From the NCBI RefSeq assembly GCF_028389875.1, contig NC_084675.1, positions 24,390,412 to 24,454,411 on the forward strand: a DNA stretch of 64,000 nt, written 5' to 3'. Within the stretch, counting starts at the first letter, position 1. Each line of letters opens with the position of its first letter. Source of the stretch: Rhea pennata (taxonomy: Eukaryota; Chordata; Aves; Rheiformes; Rheidae). A program made the position numbers and the translations under genes. The notes under the pieces were generated by a model. It was not told where the DNA came from. It ran no database searches and worked only from the letters and a program-made list of their open reading frames with translations. Below are positions 1-18,172 of this stretch, piece by piece.

Positions 1-17
1 AGCAGATGTGTTTTAGA

Positions 18-33
18 CACACACACACACACA
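18..33. repeat. (AC)n microsatellite
   Basis: Short dinucleotide run at the left edge of the window, followed by a short A-run. No function is evident. Confidence 0.8.
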
Positions 34-60
34 AAAAAAGTGGTGGCAAAACACCACTTT

Positions 61-312
61 CTAATGAGAATAGCAGTTGATGGTGGAGGGGATTGGTTGG
101 GCAGGTGGTGGGTCTCCATCACTGGGGCTCCCGTTCAGACTGAGCGGGTGGCCTGTCTGTGCTGTCTGAGAGGAGGTGTGGCTGGTGCTGCCTCCTGTCA
201 CTGACCGTGAGCTGGTGGTGACCCCTCGCTCCACCATGCCTCTTTCCATATCACCCCGATTGGCTGGTCTTTGTCCCACAGCTTCAAGGCCATCAAGGGG
301 GGCAGCTGCCAT
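61..312 (-). CDS. Possible 3'-terminal coding exon of an unidentified minus-strand gene
   Basis: An 83-codon open frame on the minus strand ends in TAG next to the left edge of the window. It is Ser/Thr/Pro/Gly-rich and ends in ...INCYSH. Codon choice looks protein-coding (many C/G third positions) and differs from the flanking sequence. A possible splice acceptor (TTATGGCAG) sits on the minus strand at its upstream edge, so it could be a last exon; it would then read leftward, away from TAT. I recognise no domain and cannot name a gene. No upstream minus-strand exon was recognised between 313 and 3300. It may simply be a chance open frame in GC-rich DNA. Confidence 0.25.
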   Translation of the reverse strand: MAAAPLDGLEAVGQRPANRGDMERGMVERGVTTSSRSVTGGSTSHTSSQTAQTGHPLSLNGSPSDGDPPPAQPIPSTINCYSH

Positions 313-3011
313 AACAGATCATGCAACAGCTTGAATTTCAGAAGTCACAATTCAAACACGGGGTACACGCTTACACAATATTTGCTTGAGTGTAAGCAAA
401 AAGCAAGGCTGGGCAAGATGTTTCTCTGCACTGTGCCAGCACCCAGGAGCTGCTAACCCAGCACTGCACAGAACATTCCTTGCGGCATCTGCAGCAGGGC
501 CAGCTCACAGGGGTGGCTGGAGCACCCTGCAAGCCTCCTGCTTTACATAGGCTGCTTATCTGGAATGAAGCATCCCTAGCTAGATTGTAGCAATGTACTT
601 TTCTGTCTCTTTCACATTTTTCTTTCTGAGGTCAAATCAAAATTGGTCCTATCTACAGCCAGCTAGATACAGTAGCTGCCATATAGCTTTCCAGTTACTC
701 TCTGGCTTTCAGTTGTTCTATGTGAATTGTGCTGTCTTTCTGGCTCTGAAAACACAAGGCTTGCGTGACTTTGAAGAAGCTAGCTGTGGTTTTTTTGGAG
801 CTTAGTTTCTACTCTGCTTCTACAAAGATATATACAGCTGGTGCTATATTCTGTTTTAGGTTAAAGGGAGCTAGTCAGGGCTGGTGTGGGTGCTGGAAAT
901 CTTGACAGTGAAGACAACCAGTTGCCTTGCTGGCAGAAATGCAGCCTGCAGGAGCTGTCCACCCCTTTCTCTGCAGCTTACAAGGGGCTGTATTTGCAGG
1001 ACCTGAAGTGCTGAGCTGAATGCTGCTGCTTCAGCCCTAGGAAGCTCCCTGCACCATAGGATGGTGCAGAGTTGTGCACTCTGTGCGGAAGAACATCCAG
1101 AGAAGGATCAAAGTTACACAGAGAGGGGAGAACCCAGTGCCCATGTGGTGCTATGTCCTTCCCCAGTCTGGTCAGGTTCCCAGCCTTATGTAACTGGGGC
1201 TACCTGTTCCTTCAGCACTACATTTTTCTCTTTGGCAGCAGGCTTTCACCCTGCCCTCCTCTGAACCCCACTGCTGAATGCAGGATTACAGGTAGAGCTC
1301 CAGGTTGCATCATCTTCAGGGGCTGTTTCTAGGCAGAACATGCAGCAATGTCCTTGAGGTGTCCCTGTGCCACATTTAACCCTGGCAGGGCTGCAGCGTG
1401 CTGTGGGATGGGCCCATCTGGGGGGAGCTGGAAAATAACCCTAAAGTGCTTGGAGAGATTCTGAGTTCCTGAAGGTGTTCATGTGTCAAGCTTCAGCAAG
1501 GAAAGAGAAAATAGTCTGGAACTGTGCAGTTCTGAGTAGAAAAGAGCCCAAGTGGCTTTGAGACAAGATGTTTAATTCTGAAATGTTTTGGAAAGGTACG
1601 ACTCCTTGTCCAGAGGCCCTAGGGGTGGCTGTTGTGGGAAGCCTGTGAGTCTGGGGACACATCAGCTGCATGCATCTGGCCTGTCTGCAGCACCTGTGTC
1701 TCTGGCCTCTGCCGTTCCTGCTGTGCCCTCAGCAGTGCCCACTGCAGCCCTGAAGCCAGCTCAGGAATCATGACTCCCCAACAGCATCGCATGAGCCCAC
1801 AGGACTGAGGTAAAGGGGCTACTGCTTGTGCCTGGGGAGATGCTGCCTTACTGCTGGTGGTGCAGTGGGCATGGCCTGAGCATGAGTGGTCCTCCCTCCT
1901 CCCACACAGCAGTGGCTGTAAACAGACAAAATCACTATGACCGCTGGCCTCTGCAATGGAGGCGTCAGCAGTCTGTTTGCAAGGAGATTATCAGGTTCCC
2001 TGTTGTCCCTGAGCAGCTCTTTGATCTTCAGCCATTTGCAGCCAGGGTTATAGGAGAAGGCTTGGCACAGCCCTTGCATGGCAGGAAAGATGCAGATTTC
2101 TCTCTTACATACTCCAGGCCTGTAGCAGACAAAGGACAGAAAGGCACAAGTTTCACATCACTTAAAGAAAGGGGTTTACTGGGGAATGGTGTCATCTGCA
2201 CTTTACAGCACCATCAGAAGAGGAGGAATTGCATCATCTCTGTTACCTGCCAGAAATGATGAGTCTGGGCCTTGCAACAAAAAAAGATGGCACCTTGGGC
2301 TTCTTTTAACTCTTCAGGTCCTGGTGCATCCCAGACACTACCTGTGAAGTGCCTGTCTTCTTTCAGCCTGTGTTTCCCGTGTATAATGATGCCGCAAACT
2401 GTCTATCCACCAGTAAATTGGGATCCCAAGGCCTTTGAGGTGGGCAGGATAGACCAATGCTTTCCATGGGCTTTGGTGTCCATTACTTCGCACTTGGTGC
2501 ATTGCAAGGGGCTGGGGCTGGAAGAGCAGAGCTCTGCTCTCTGTGGGACACTCACTACTCTTCTGGGCTTTGAGGATGGAGGGAAGTGGTGCAGAGGGGA
2601 ATCAGCCCAGGGTCTTGAGGAGCCAAGCCATGCCTCTCTGTGGACTGCCCACAGAAAGAGTTAAAGTGCAGGCAGATTTCAGGTGTTTGAATTGAACAGT
2701 TACAGTGGGGAGGAGAGGGCATTTTTGGGTGGGGAGTGCAGCCCTCTCTACCAGCCAATGGCTAGAGTGTTCAAACCCAACGCCCAGTTTTGGGACTTAT
2801 TTCATGAGTGAGAATTTGCAGGAATTTCTTCTCAAGACAGTTTGTCCTGGATGAAAGGTAGGGACTGGAGCTCCCAGCTCTTTGGTGTCTCCCTCTCTAT
2901 GCTGTAGAAGGTAAAGTACTCTCCTCTGATATTTTGCTTCTTTTGGGGGGAAAGAGTAGGGATCTTCCGCGGGTACACAGAGTGACCCTGCTTGAACGGG
3001 GGGGGGGGGGG
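313..3011. other. Upstream flank of TAT, no gene recognised
   Basis: About 2.7 kb of non-repetitive, moderately GC-rich DNA. The open frames are short, lack splice context and show no recognisable domains. It may contain distal TAT regulatory elements, but I cannot point to a specific site. Confidence 0.5.
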
Positions 3012-3063
3012 GGTTGGTGTAGGTGATCTCCAGAGGTCCCCTCCAACCTCAATCATTCTGTGA
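3012..3063 (+). mobile_element. CR1 LINE 3'-end fragment
   Basis: The sequence matches the conserved CR1 3' tail (GGTTGG...GGTGATCTCCAGAGGTCC...CCAACC...CATTCTGTGA) in sense orientation. It is preceded by a G homopolymer (about 2998-3013). Only the last ~50 bp of the element are present, as is usual for 5'-truncated CR1 copies in birds. Confidence 0.85.
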
Positions 3064-3328
3064 AGACATCCATTCTGTCTGTGTATGCAGTTCCCCTTCA
3101 CACAAGAACCATGCTGGTGGGTGTTATGAAGTCTGTGCTGGGATAGACATTGCACTGTTCATTTGGAACTCATCCCTGCTGTTGAACTGGGGTGTATAGC
3201 TCATCTCTGCACTCAGTTTTGAGACAGGCATGCTATGTTGATCCTTAGCTCCATTTTGTCGTGGGAAGGAGACACAGAAACCATCTGCAACAGGGAATCT
3301 GAAGTTTTTGCTTTGTTACCACCAGCCC

Positions 3329-3385
3329 CATTGGATCAGTTTCATTTGCTATAAATAGGCTAACAAGGCGCTGTTGGCAGAGTAA
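3329..3385 (+). promoter_or_regulatory. TAT core promoter (TATA box and inverted CCAAT)
   Basis: A TATA element (TATAAATAG at 3350-3358) has an inverted CCAAT motif (ATTGG at about 3330-3334) roughly 20 bp upstream. Initiation would be expected near 3380. The first recognised coding exon begins at 4698. This fits the mammalian TAT layout of a TATA promoter and a short non-coding first exon. A plausible donor for that exon is the GTGAGG near 3440. TSS and donor are inferred, not proven. Confidence 0.6.
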
Positions 3386-4697
3386 CTGCAGCAGCATAGG
3401 GCTGGTTTGCATCCCTGGGTGCAAACCTCACTGAAATGGTGAGGTATTCGTTCAGACTGCAAATCCTGCTTGGACTGCCAGGGGATGCAACAAAGCTTCT
3501 GCTCAGTGTGTCTGCAGTGTGGAAGGGTCCCTCATCAGCTGTGTCCTGAACACCCGTGAGCATAGCACCTGACTGCTCATGGGGCTAATTACTGTCAGGA
3601 AAGGGCCACAGTTTGATGAATTGCCTTTCAGCAGAACAGGTGAATAGGGCAGTATGGTCAAGAGTGTGAGCAACTTACAGCAGGATTACAAGACTTGGTG
3701 ATGGTGACAGCAAGAATGAGCTCAGTGGCCCAGGAGGTCTCTGCTTACCCTGTGACATGTCCCTAATCTTCTGCAGGTAGAAAACCCTAAGTCAGCAGCA
3801 GTTCTTAAGCAAGGCTTTGGCTGGTTGGGACAGGTTTTTACTTTGTGCTGCATGCTCAGGTGCCTCAATAAGCACACCTTACTTTCAGGTGCGCTTATTG
3901 AGGTCTAGAAAGGCAGCTTTTCCTCTGCTGTGCCTTGCTTGTTACCCAGCTTCCGTCAGGACCACAGACCCTTTGCTTGGGGTAGTGTCAGCTCCCTGAT
4001 AACTCTCCTGGCTTTGCCAGTCTTGCTTCATTTGCTAGGCACTGCCCTCTTATTGAAGGTCTCTGGGCTAGGCTGATCCTCCCTGTTGCTCTGCTGATGG
4101 AGGCAAGTGTCTGTACCCCACAATTTGACACTGCCCTGCATCCTGAGAGCATGGGATCAGCTCTACACTTTCGGTATCCAAGGTTGATTTTAACAGCACT
4201 GAGCTTGTGTCTGCAAACTGAAGGGACTTTACAGATGTGAACACACACAGTGGGCTGATCCTTGTGATTACAGCTTGAGGTCTGCAAGTTGGTAACTGCA
4301 GGGGAGTGATCTGGCCCTCCTGTCAGGGGAACATTGAATCTGCAGTCAAGCAGCAACTACAACAGGGAGCTAACTTTTGGTGAGTGGCTGTAAGGGAGTC
4401 AGCTCCTCCCTAGCACAGCAAGCCATGCTACGCAGTGGTAAGGCAGGTACAGAAAATGCCTTTGTCTCTGTCCTGCTGCATCTTGCTCTCATTTATGTGT
4501 GGGATTTCACCCCACCTTTGCCCTCAGTACAACCCTATTTGCTGCTGCTAACTGACTTGATTATGGACAGTAGGTAGGATCTGATAGCTTTCAAAGATCT
4601 TTTGGAGAGCTGTGGGCTGTGTCCCCAGATGGGCAGAACCCTTGTCTGGCCTGTTGGCTAAGCCCAAGAAATCTACCTCCCACTGACAGTTCTCAGG
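3386..4697 (+). other. TAT 5' non-coding exon and intron 1
   Basis: This segment lies between the TATA box and the first coding exon. The intron ends with a pyrimidine-bearing acceptor (TTCTCAG, AG at 4695-4696) two bases before the start codon. It contains a strong inverted repeat at 3863-3903, listed separately. No other gene is seen. Confidence 0.5.
3863..3903. repeat. 17-bp inverted repeat (hairpin) in TAT intron 1
   Basis: The left arm 3863-3879 and right arm 3887-3903 are reverse complements over 17 bp with one A/C mismatch. The loop is 7 nt (3880-3886). It could be a remnant of a small inverted-repeat transposon or a transcribed hairpin. Confidence 0.8.
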
Positions 4698-12854
<8,157 letters not shown>

Positions 12855-13391
12855 CCACGACGGCCTCCTGCTCCTCCAGGCCAGGTCTTGGTGAGGCAGC
12901 AGCGGGGGAGGCAGGGCTGCTTCCCGTCGGCCCCTACCTCCCACTGCCTGCAGACAGCAGTTGTCACGGGGCTCTGCGGCTCGTGCCTCCACAACCCCCC
13001 TCAGTGCCGCGGGAAGAAGCGGCCGCTTCTCTCTCCTCCTCCGCTGTAGCTCACAGACCACCCGGCATCCAGTGCCAGTGCTCCCCGCACACGTTGCTCC
13101 TGCACCCTCTGCGCCGGTCTGTCGCGGCCCTTGAAGCAGCTGTGGGCGGGCAAGCACTGCTGCTCCGCCGCGGCAGGCCGCCCGGGCCCGAGCAGCTGCC
13201 GGCCCCTGGTCCCCTCGGTGGCGGTTCCTGTGCCAGGCTGTGCTGTGGGCCAGGAGAAGGCAGTGCTCCCAGAGGGCAAGGATAGAGTATCTGAGGTCTT
13301 GCTTTTTCTGGGTATCTTAAGAAGCCAGAGCTCTTTATACTGAGCCCTTTGTGCAGCAAAGGGAGTAAGTTATTTTTTTTTTATTATCATT

Positions 13392-13397
13392 AATAAA
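13392..13397 (+). terminator. TAT poly(A) signal
   Basis: AATAAA lies 538 bp after the TAT stop codon, with a TGTTCTG-type GU-rich stretch just downstream. The 3' UTR from 12855 becomes very GC-rich before this point. No other canonical signal is nearer the stop. Confidence 0.7.
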
Positions 13398-13514
13398 TGT
13401 TCTGACGTGCCAATCCCTGTGACACTGGCGTGCTGGTTCAGCCACGGGCTGGGCGAGGGCCGGCTCCTCGCAGGCAGCCTGGTGCGGCCTGCCTGGCCCA
13501 CAGGAGTCTGTCAC

Positions 13515-13740
13515 AGCCCCGCCCCCAACACACAGCCCCCCCCCCCCCGACCCCCCAAGGCGCAGCCCCTCCCGGACCCCCTGACCCCCTCCCCAGGGCC
13601 TCCTGGGGCCCCGCAACACACAGCCCCCCCGGACCCCCCGACACACAGCCCCCCTGAGGTGCAAGCCCCCCCAGCCCCCCTCGAGCCGCAGCCCCTCCCA
13701 CGGGCCCCCCCGCCGCAGCCGCGCCCTTCCCGCCGCGGCC
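13515..13740. repeat. C-rich degenerate minisatellite downstream of TAT
   Basis: Runs of 4-11 C are interspersed with ACACAG, GACCCCC and GGACC units. CACACAGCCCCCC-like blocks recur at about 13529, 13616 and 13640. The minus strand is correspondingly G-rich and could fold into G-quadruplexes. Long open frames across it are compositional artefacts. Confidence 0.7.
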
Positions 13741-13800
13741 GCCACCACCTGCTCGCGGCGCCGAGCTGCTGCCCGGTGTCGGTCGCTGGACGGCTGCGCG

Positions 13801-16747
13801 TGACCCGAACGTAACACTGCTGACTTACTGCAGGTTTAGTTTGCTCGTGTTACTGCTGCGGTCCTGGGAGACCGGTTTTATTTATATGTAGGTTGAAGGC
13901 ATCCACAATACTTGATGAGGCATGTTACAGCATTTAGTGCAGTTAGGCTTTTCCTGGGTTTCTAGCTGGGATGTCAGGCTGCACTGTAAGAGGCACCAGC
14001 TGCTTGAGCTGTTGGAACGGGACACACACAAAGGGCATGCGTACGTGCTTTCTTCCACAGATCATTTATGGGTTTTTTATGGGCTTAACCTGTAACAGGA
14101 AGAGCATAACTGCTCTAAAGCACGGACTCTAAAATGCTTACAATAACCTGCAGAAAGCAAGCCTGTTTAGTCCAGGCCTCTCAGGGGGGAGCGGGTCTTC
14201 CACCTGGTCAGCAGAGCGGGCAGACGTGACAGGCTCTCAGCCAGAAAGGAAAAAAGGCTTTGCTACGCTGCTGTTAAAATTGCAAACACAATAAAGAAAT
14301 AAGGAAATGATGACCTGGAAATATGCTTTCTATGGAAATAAAGCAGGATATAGTCATGGGAGATTAAAACCTGATAAAAAATGTTACGTTAGTTTTGGCC
14401 AAGGAGCTGGTCGGACAGTTGGGAGTTGTTCCTGAAACGCCAAGCGCAGCACCCTGGGTGCCGGGGCCATGGCTGGCGGCCGCCACAGCAGCAGGGCCCG
14501 GCGGGCCCGTGGGAAGGGACAGCACTTCAGGTGGGAGGAAACGCCCCCACAGCAAGGGCCAGCGGAAAAGGTTCCACAAAGTGGCCGGGCTGTGGCTGGG
14601 CTGTGGGTGTCAGAGGTGGAGCAGCGGGCTGAGGCAGCATCTTCCCAAGGGGAGAAGGAGGGACTTTGCAGCCAGGCGGCTGGGGAGCACAAGGAAGGCT
14701 CAGCAAGGGTTGAGTCTTGCCAACAGGGCAGCCATGCAGGACACCTCTGCAGGGCTATGGTCACCCTGCAATTGGAAGGCACCTAAGATCTGGTCAGCTG
14801 AGCTTCGCAGCTGGCCAGAACAAGGTCAGGGTTGTATCTTCTGTTGTGGCCTTCAGCCTGGGATCCCAGCACTGGGGAAGATGCCTGAGGCTTCCTGGAT
14901 CTCCCACAGCAGGGCTCGCTGGCACAGATTCTAGCATGTGCTGGAAGCCCAGACCTATGCCGGTCCTTTGCTTTGCCATGCTTTGTCTATCATTAGCTTA
15001 TCTGCCTTGGTCAGTGCCTCTTCTAGCCTTGCCAGCACAAACAGGTGCTGTGACTTATTTCCTGGATGCCTGGCAGAAGTGGTTGGTGCTAGCTCAGGGC
15101 CTTTGGCACTCTGCTGCGTGGTGTGGACTGTGTGCCTCAGCTCTGCCGATTGCTGTTGTCCCGCTCAGCTCTAGGGTAGCTGTTCACTCCGAGCTTCAGT
15201 GCATGTCCTGATAACAAGTTTTAGATTGTCTGCATATGTAAAGAAGGCAGAAAGCTGACCAGTGAAATAAAATCATTAACTGAATATATATATATATATA
15301 TATTTTTACTATTTTTCTCTTTTCTGTAATGTGTTGGTAAAGTATTATGGGATCTCATTCTTACAGCCTTATTTACATAAACTTGTATAATCTTTATTCT
15401 TTCTCTTCTGTGCTCCCATTTATTCACTCCCCCTATCACTTCAAATTTTCAAGTGCTATAGTGCAGTGAAGCCAATAAATGAGCATTGCCATCGAATTAT
15501 TTTGTAGAACATGGGAACATGGTCCATAAAGGTCCTTCCTGTGTTACTGATCCCTATCTCCTGCTATTGAACAGACAGCCTTTGAGTGTGCAGGAACAAT
15601 TTAATATAATTATCGTGGTAAACAGCACTAAATCTTTGCTCAGACATTTCTAGAGCAGAGCGATCTTATTTGTCCAGCCATGGTAACATGCCTTTTTATG
15701 TCATTCCATAAGAAAATGAAAAATTAGATAGACAAAAGTAAAATTAAGGGTTAAAAGAGCACCAGTGAGTAGAAGGCTTGGTAGTAAGGAGAAAGTAGTA
15801 AGATTAATTCAAGTAATGAAAAGTAGGTGACACTGAAGACTGAACAGTCTAGGTAGGAAATGGAATAATGATGTCAGACAAATATGGCCAAGGTGTTTAT
15901 TTATTAAAGCAAGTAATCAGCAATAAAAAAGAAACTACAGCTCCTGGTACTAGTTGTACAGTGAGTGAGAGTTGCAGATCACCATGGATTGGCAATAATG
16001 AATAAAGCATAGGTACTGAAGGACTTGCATTGGTCAGGAGTGGTAGAAAAACAAGTAGAAGCCGCAAGTGACAAGTGTGACATGTAAGGTTACCACTGAC
16101 AAGTAATGACAAGAGGATAAAACACAATTGCTTGTCTCAGAATCTCTTCCTAGAGGAATTACAAGCAGACATAATGGAAGAGGTCTTGTTGACCTCTGTG
16201 ACTGTATTCACAGATCTCCGTGGTATTAGAATAGCAGTTCAGTGGGAGACTGTGCAATTATGGAAGAGTTTTCAGCTTCTCAGGTAGAGACTGGAGAACA
16301 AACATTGCTAACAATGATAAGAATCAATTGTTCCTGATATGATGGGGAGATTTGTTCACTGAATTATTCACTGAGCTAATAAGTGACACTACTTTAGACA
16401 GTGTTTTGGCAAGCAGTCATCATCTTGTAAAAGAGAGTCATGGAAAATAATCTCCAATCATGTGATCCTATTGATTCAGTTCAAATTACGGATAGAGAAG
16501 CAAAAGTCAGGTGAACTGAGGGACACAAATACTAGCATGTGGATAAGGCTTAAGACTTTCCTGAACAGTACGTTATCTTCATGTTCAATTCTGCAGTCTG
16601 GAAACAAAGTAAATGGTTGCACTGAGCTGTGCTGATTTCATGATACTTGCTAATGACTCCTGATCCAGTGTCATGTCTTCCTTGTATCCAGATCGCTACA
16701 TCCTTGGTAGCAGCATGCATTGGTGCTTTTTTCTTCCTCAATAGCTG
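13801..16747. other. Intergenic DNA, no gene recognised
   Basis: It includes a GC-rich patch at about 14440-14660, discussed in the findings, and an (AT)n run at 15284-15303. From 15.3 kb onward the sequence is AT-rich. No domain or splice-consistent coding series was found. Confidence 0.5.
15284..15303. repeat. (AT)n microsatellite
   Basis: A run of about ten AT dinucleotides. Confidence 0.9.
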
Positions 16748-16930
16748 CAGAGCTAGGGCAGAATGAGGTTCACGTCAACCCACTTCTCCAGCCTGGTGAG
16801 GTGCTTTGGGGAGCCCTCCAGCACGTCAGGCTTCCCTCCCTTCAGTTTGGTATCATCTGCAAAACTGTTGAGAGTGTACTCTGTCCAATTGACGATATCG
16901 TTAATGAAGATATTAAGTAGCATGTTCACA
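16748..16930 (-). mobile_element. CR1 LINE reverse-transcriptase fragment
   Basis: Translating the minus strand gives an open frame that includes IFINDIVNWTEYTLNSFADD, then TKL, then, after a short gap, LEKWVDVNL. This is the CR1 RT palm region with its catalytic F-A-D-D motif. Only about 60 codons survive and the frame ends in TAG. It is an internal fragment with no CR1 3' tail nearby, so the tail was lost or never inserted here. Confidence 0.85.
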
Positions 16931-18063
16931 AAACTCTTCCCTTTAATTCAGGAAGTTACAGTGTCTCCAGAGTGCTGTATAAATGCTGTTTCTGTAACAC
17001 AGGTTTAATTCCCACTTCTGCTGCTTGAGTTTGTGAAAAAAAATTGTATTTTATCTTACTGTCACTTCATTTTGTGAGGGGACATTCAGGAAACACATAT
17101 TTTCATTTGTTCTGATATTCTAGGCTCAAGTATTTCATTTATTTCTTCTCTCCTATCCCACAGTGAAAGTGGACAAATTTTAGTTCCATTTTCTGATGTA
17201 TATTTTATCCCATTGCTATGTATAAACTCAGATTTTGTTTCCATACATGTAAAGGTTTTCACATGGGTATTGATACCCAATTTAACTATAACATGCATTT
17301 TGAACATTTGCACAGTTTCTAGCCATTGACTTTGCTTATTGCTAATCACATTCTCTTCTTTGTTGTTGATCTTAAGAGTTCACCTGCTCCATCATGTTTC
17401 ATAGACCATGTGCTGAACGGCAACAGAAAAATTATTTGCTTATAAGTGTAGCTTGGCTCTTCAATAAAATAACTGTTTACAGAGATATTGGAATTGCAAG
17501 CAGAGGTTTACTTATCTGATGGGGTAGGGAGGAATGTTTTACAGGGTTGTAACAGCTGTAAATAAGTTACTTGTTCACTAAATTGTTTGGCATTTTAGGC
17601 AATTGACCTAGCTACATAGGAGCAAAGCCTAAAGTTCAGGTTTAGCTCTGGGACTAAACTGTGCCAATTTGGACACGCCTTTTTATATTACACTGCTTCT
17701 AACAGAAAATGGAACTTTACAACTTATAATCAAACACAAGGGAAAGGATATAGTAATGTTTAAGTCCAGGAGCAAACCAGCCTGTGCCCAAGATTTGGTA
17801 CATACCTGCCCGTGGGAAGAAGTTTCACACAGGACATCATATCAGTAATTTCTCTCATGGTCTTTCCTTCTTCTGGAGGCTGTAGTGCTCCAGGGCTAGC
17901 GTCCATTATGATTCCAGTAACAAAGGCACTCATACCCCTTATGGTATTGCTAAAATACTATTTATTTGAGCTAACCCTAGAAGGAAAAAGAAGATAGTGT
18001 AGATCATCTTGTCTTTTCAGTTGCTGGGAACCCCAAGTTGTGCTGCATCAGGTAGACATGCAT
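16931..18063. other. Intergenic DNA, nothing recognised
   Basis: AT-rich sequence with short chance open frames only. Confidence 0.5.
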
Positions 18064-18172
18064 GGGGGTTAGGTTTAGCTCAGTTGGTTAGAGCATGGTG
18101 CTGCTAATGCCAAGGTCATGGGTTCAATCACCGCATAGACTACACTGAGTGTTGGACTAATGATTCTATGAT
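18064..18172 (+). mobile_element. tRNA-Ile-like SINE with CR1-type 3' tail
   Basis: The 5' part resembles tRNA-Ile. Box A (TAGCTCAGTTGG) is followed by TTAGAGCATGGTG, then CCAAGGTCATGG, then a degenerate box B (GGTTCAATCAC). The anticodon stem is disturbed, so this is unlikely to be a functional tRNA. The 3' part (GTTGGACTAATGATTCTATGATA) resembles the CR1 3' terminus and its ATTCTATGAT repeat, which CR1 reverse transcriptase is thought to recognise. This composition matches avian tRNA-derived, CR1-mobilised SINEs such as the TguSINE1 type. Subfamily is not resolved. Confidence 0.8.

Noticed and set aside
13335-13817. 160-codon minus-strand and opposing plus-strand frames in the C-rich minisatellite
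   Set aside because: Gly- or Pro-rich translations of the repeat itself, without codon structure.
18064-18140. Functional tRNA gene
   Set aside because: The anticodon stem-loop and box B are degenerate, and a CR1-like tail follows, so it is better explained as a SINE.
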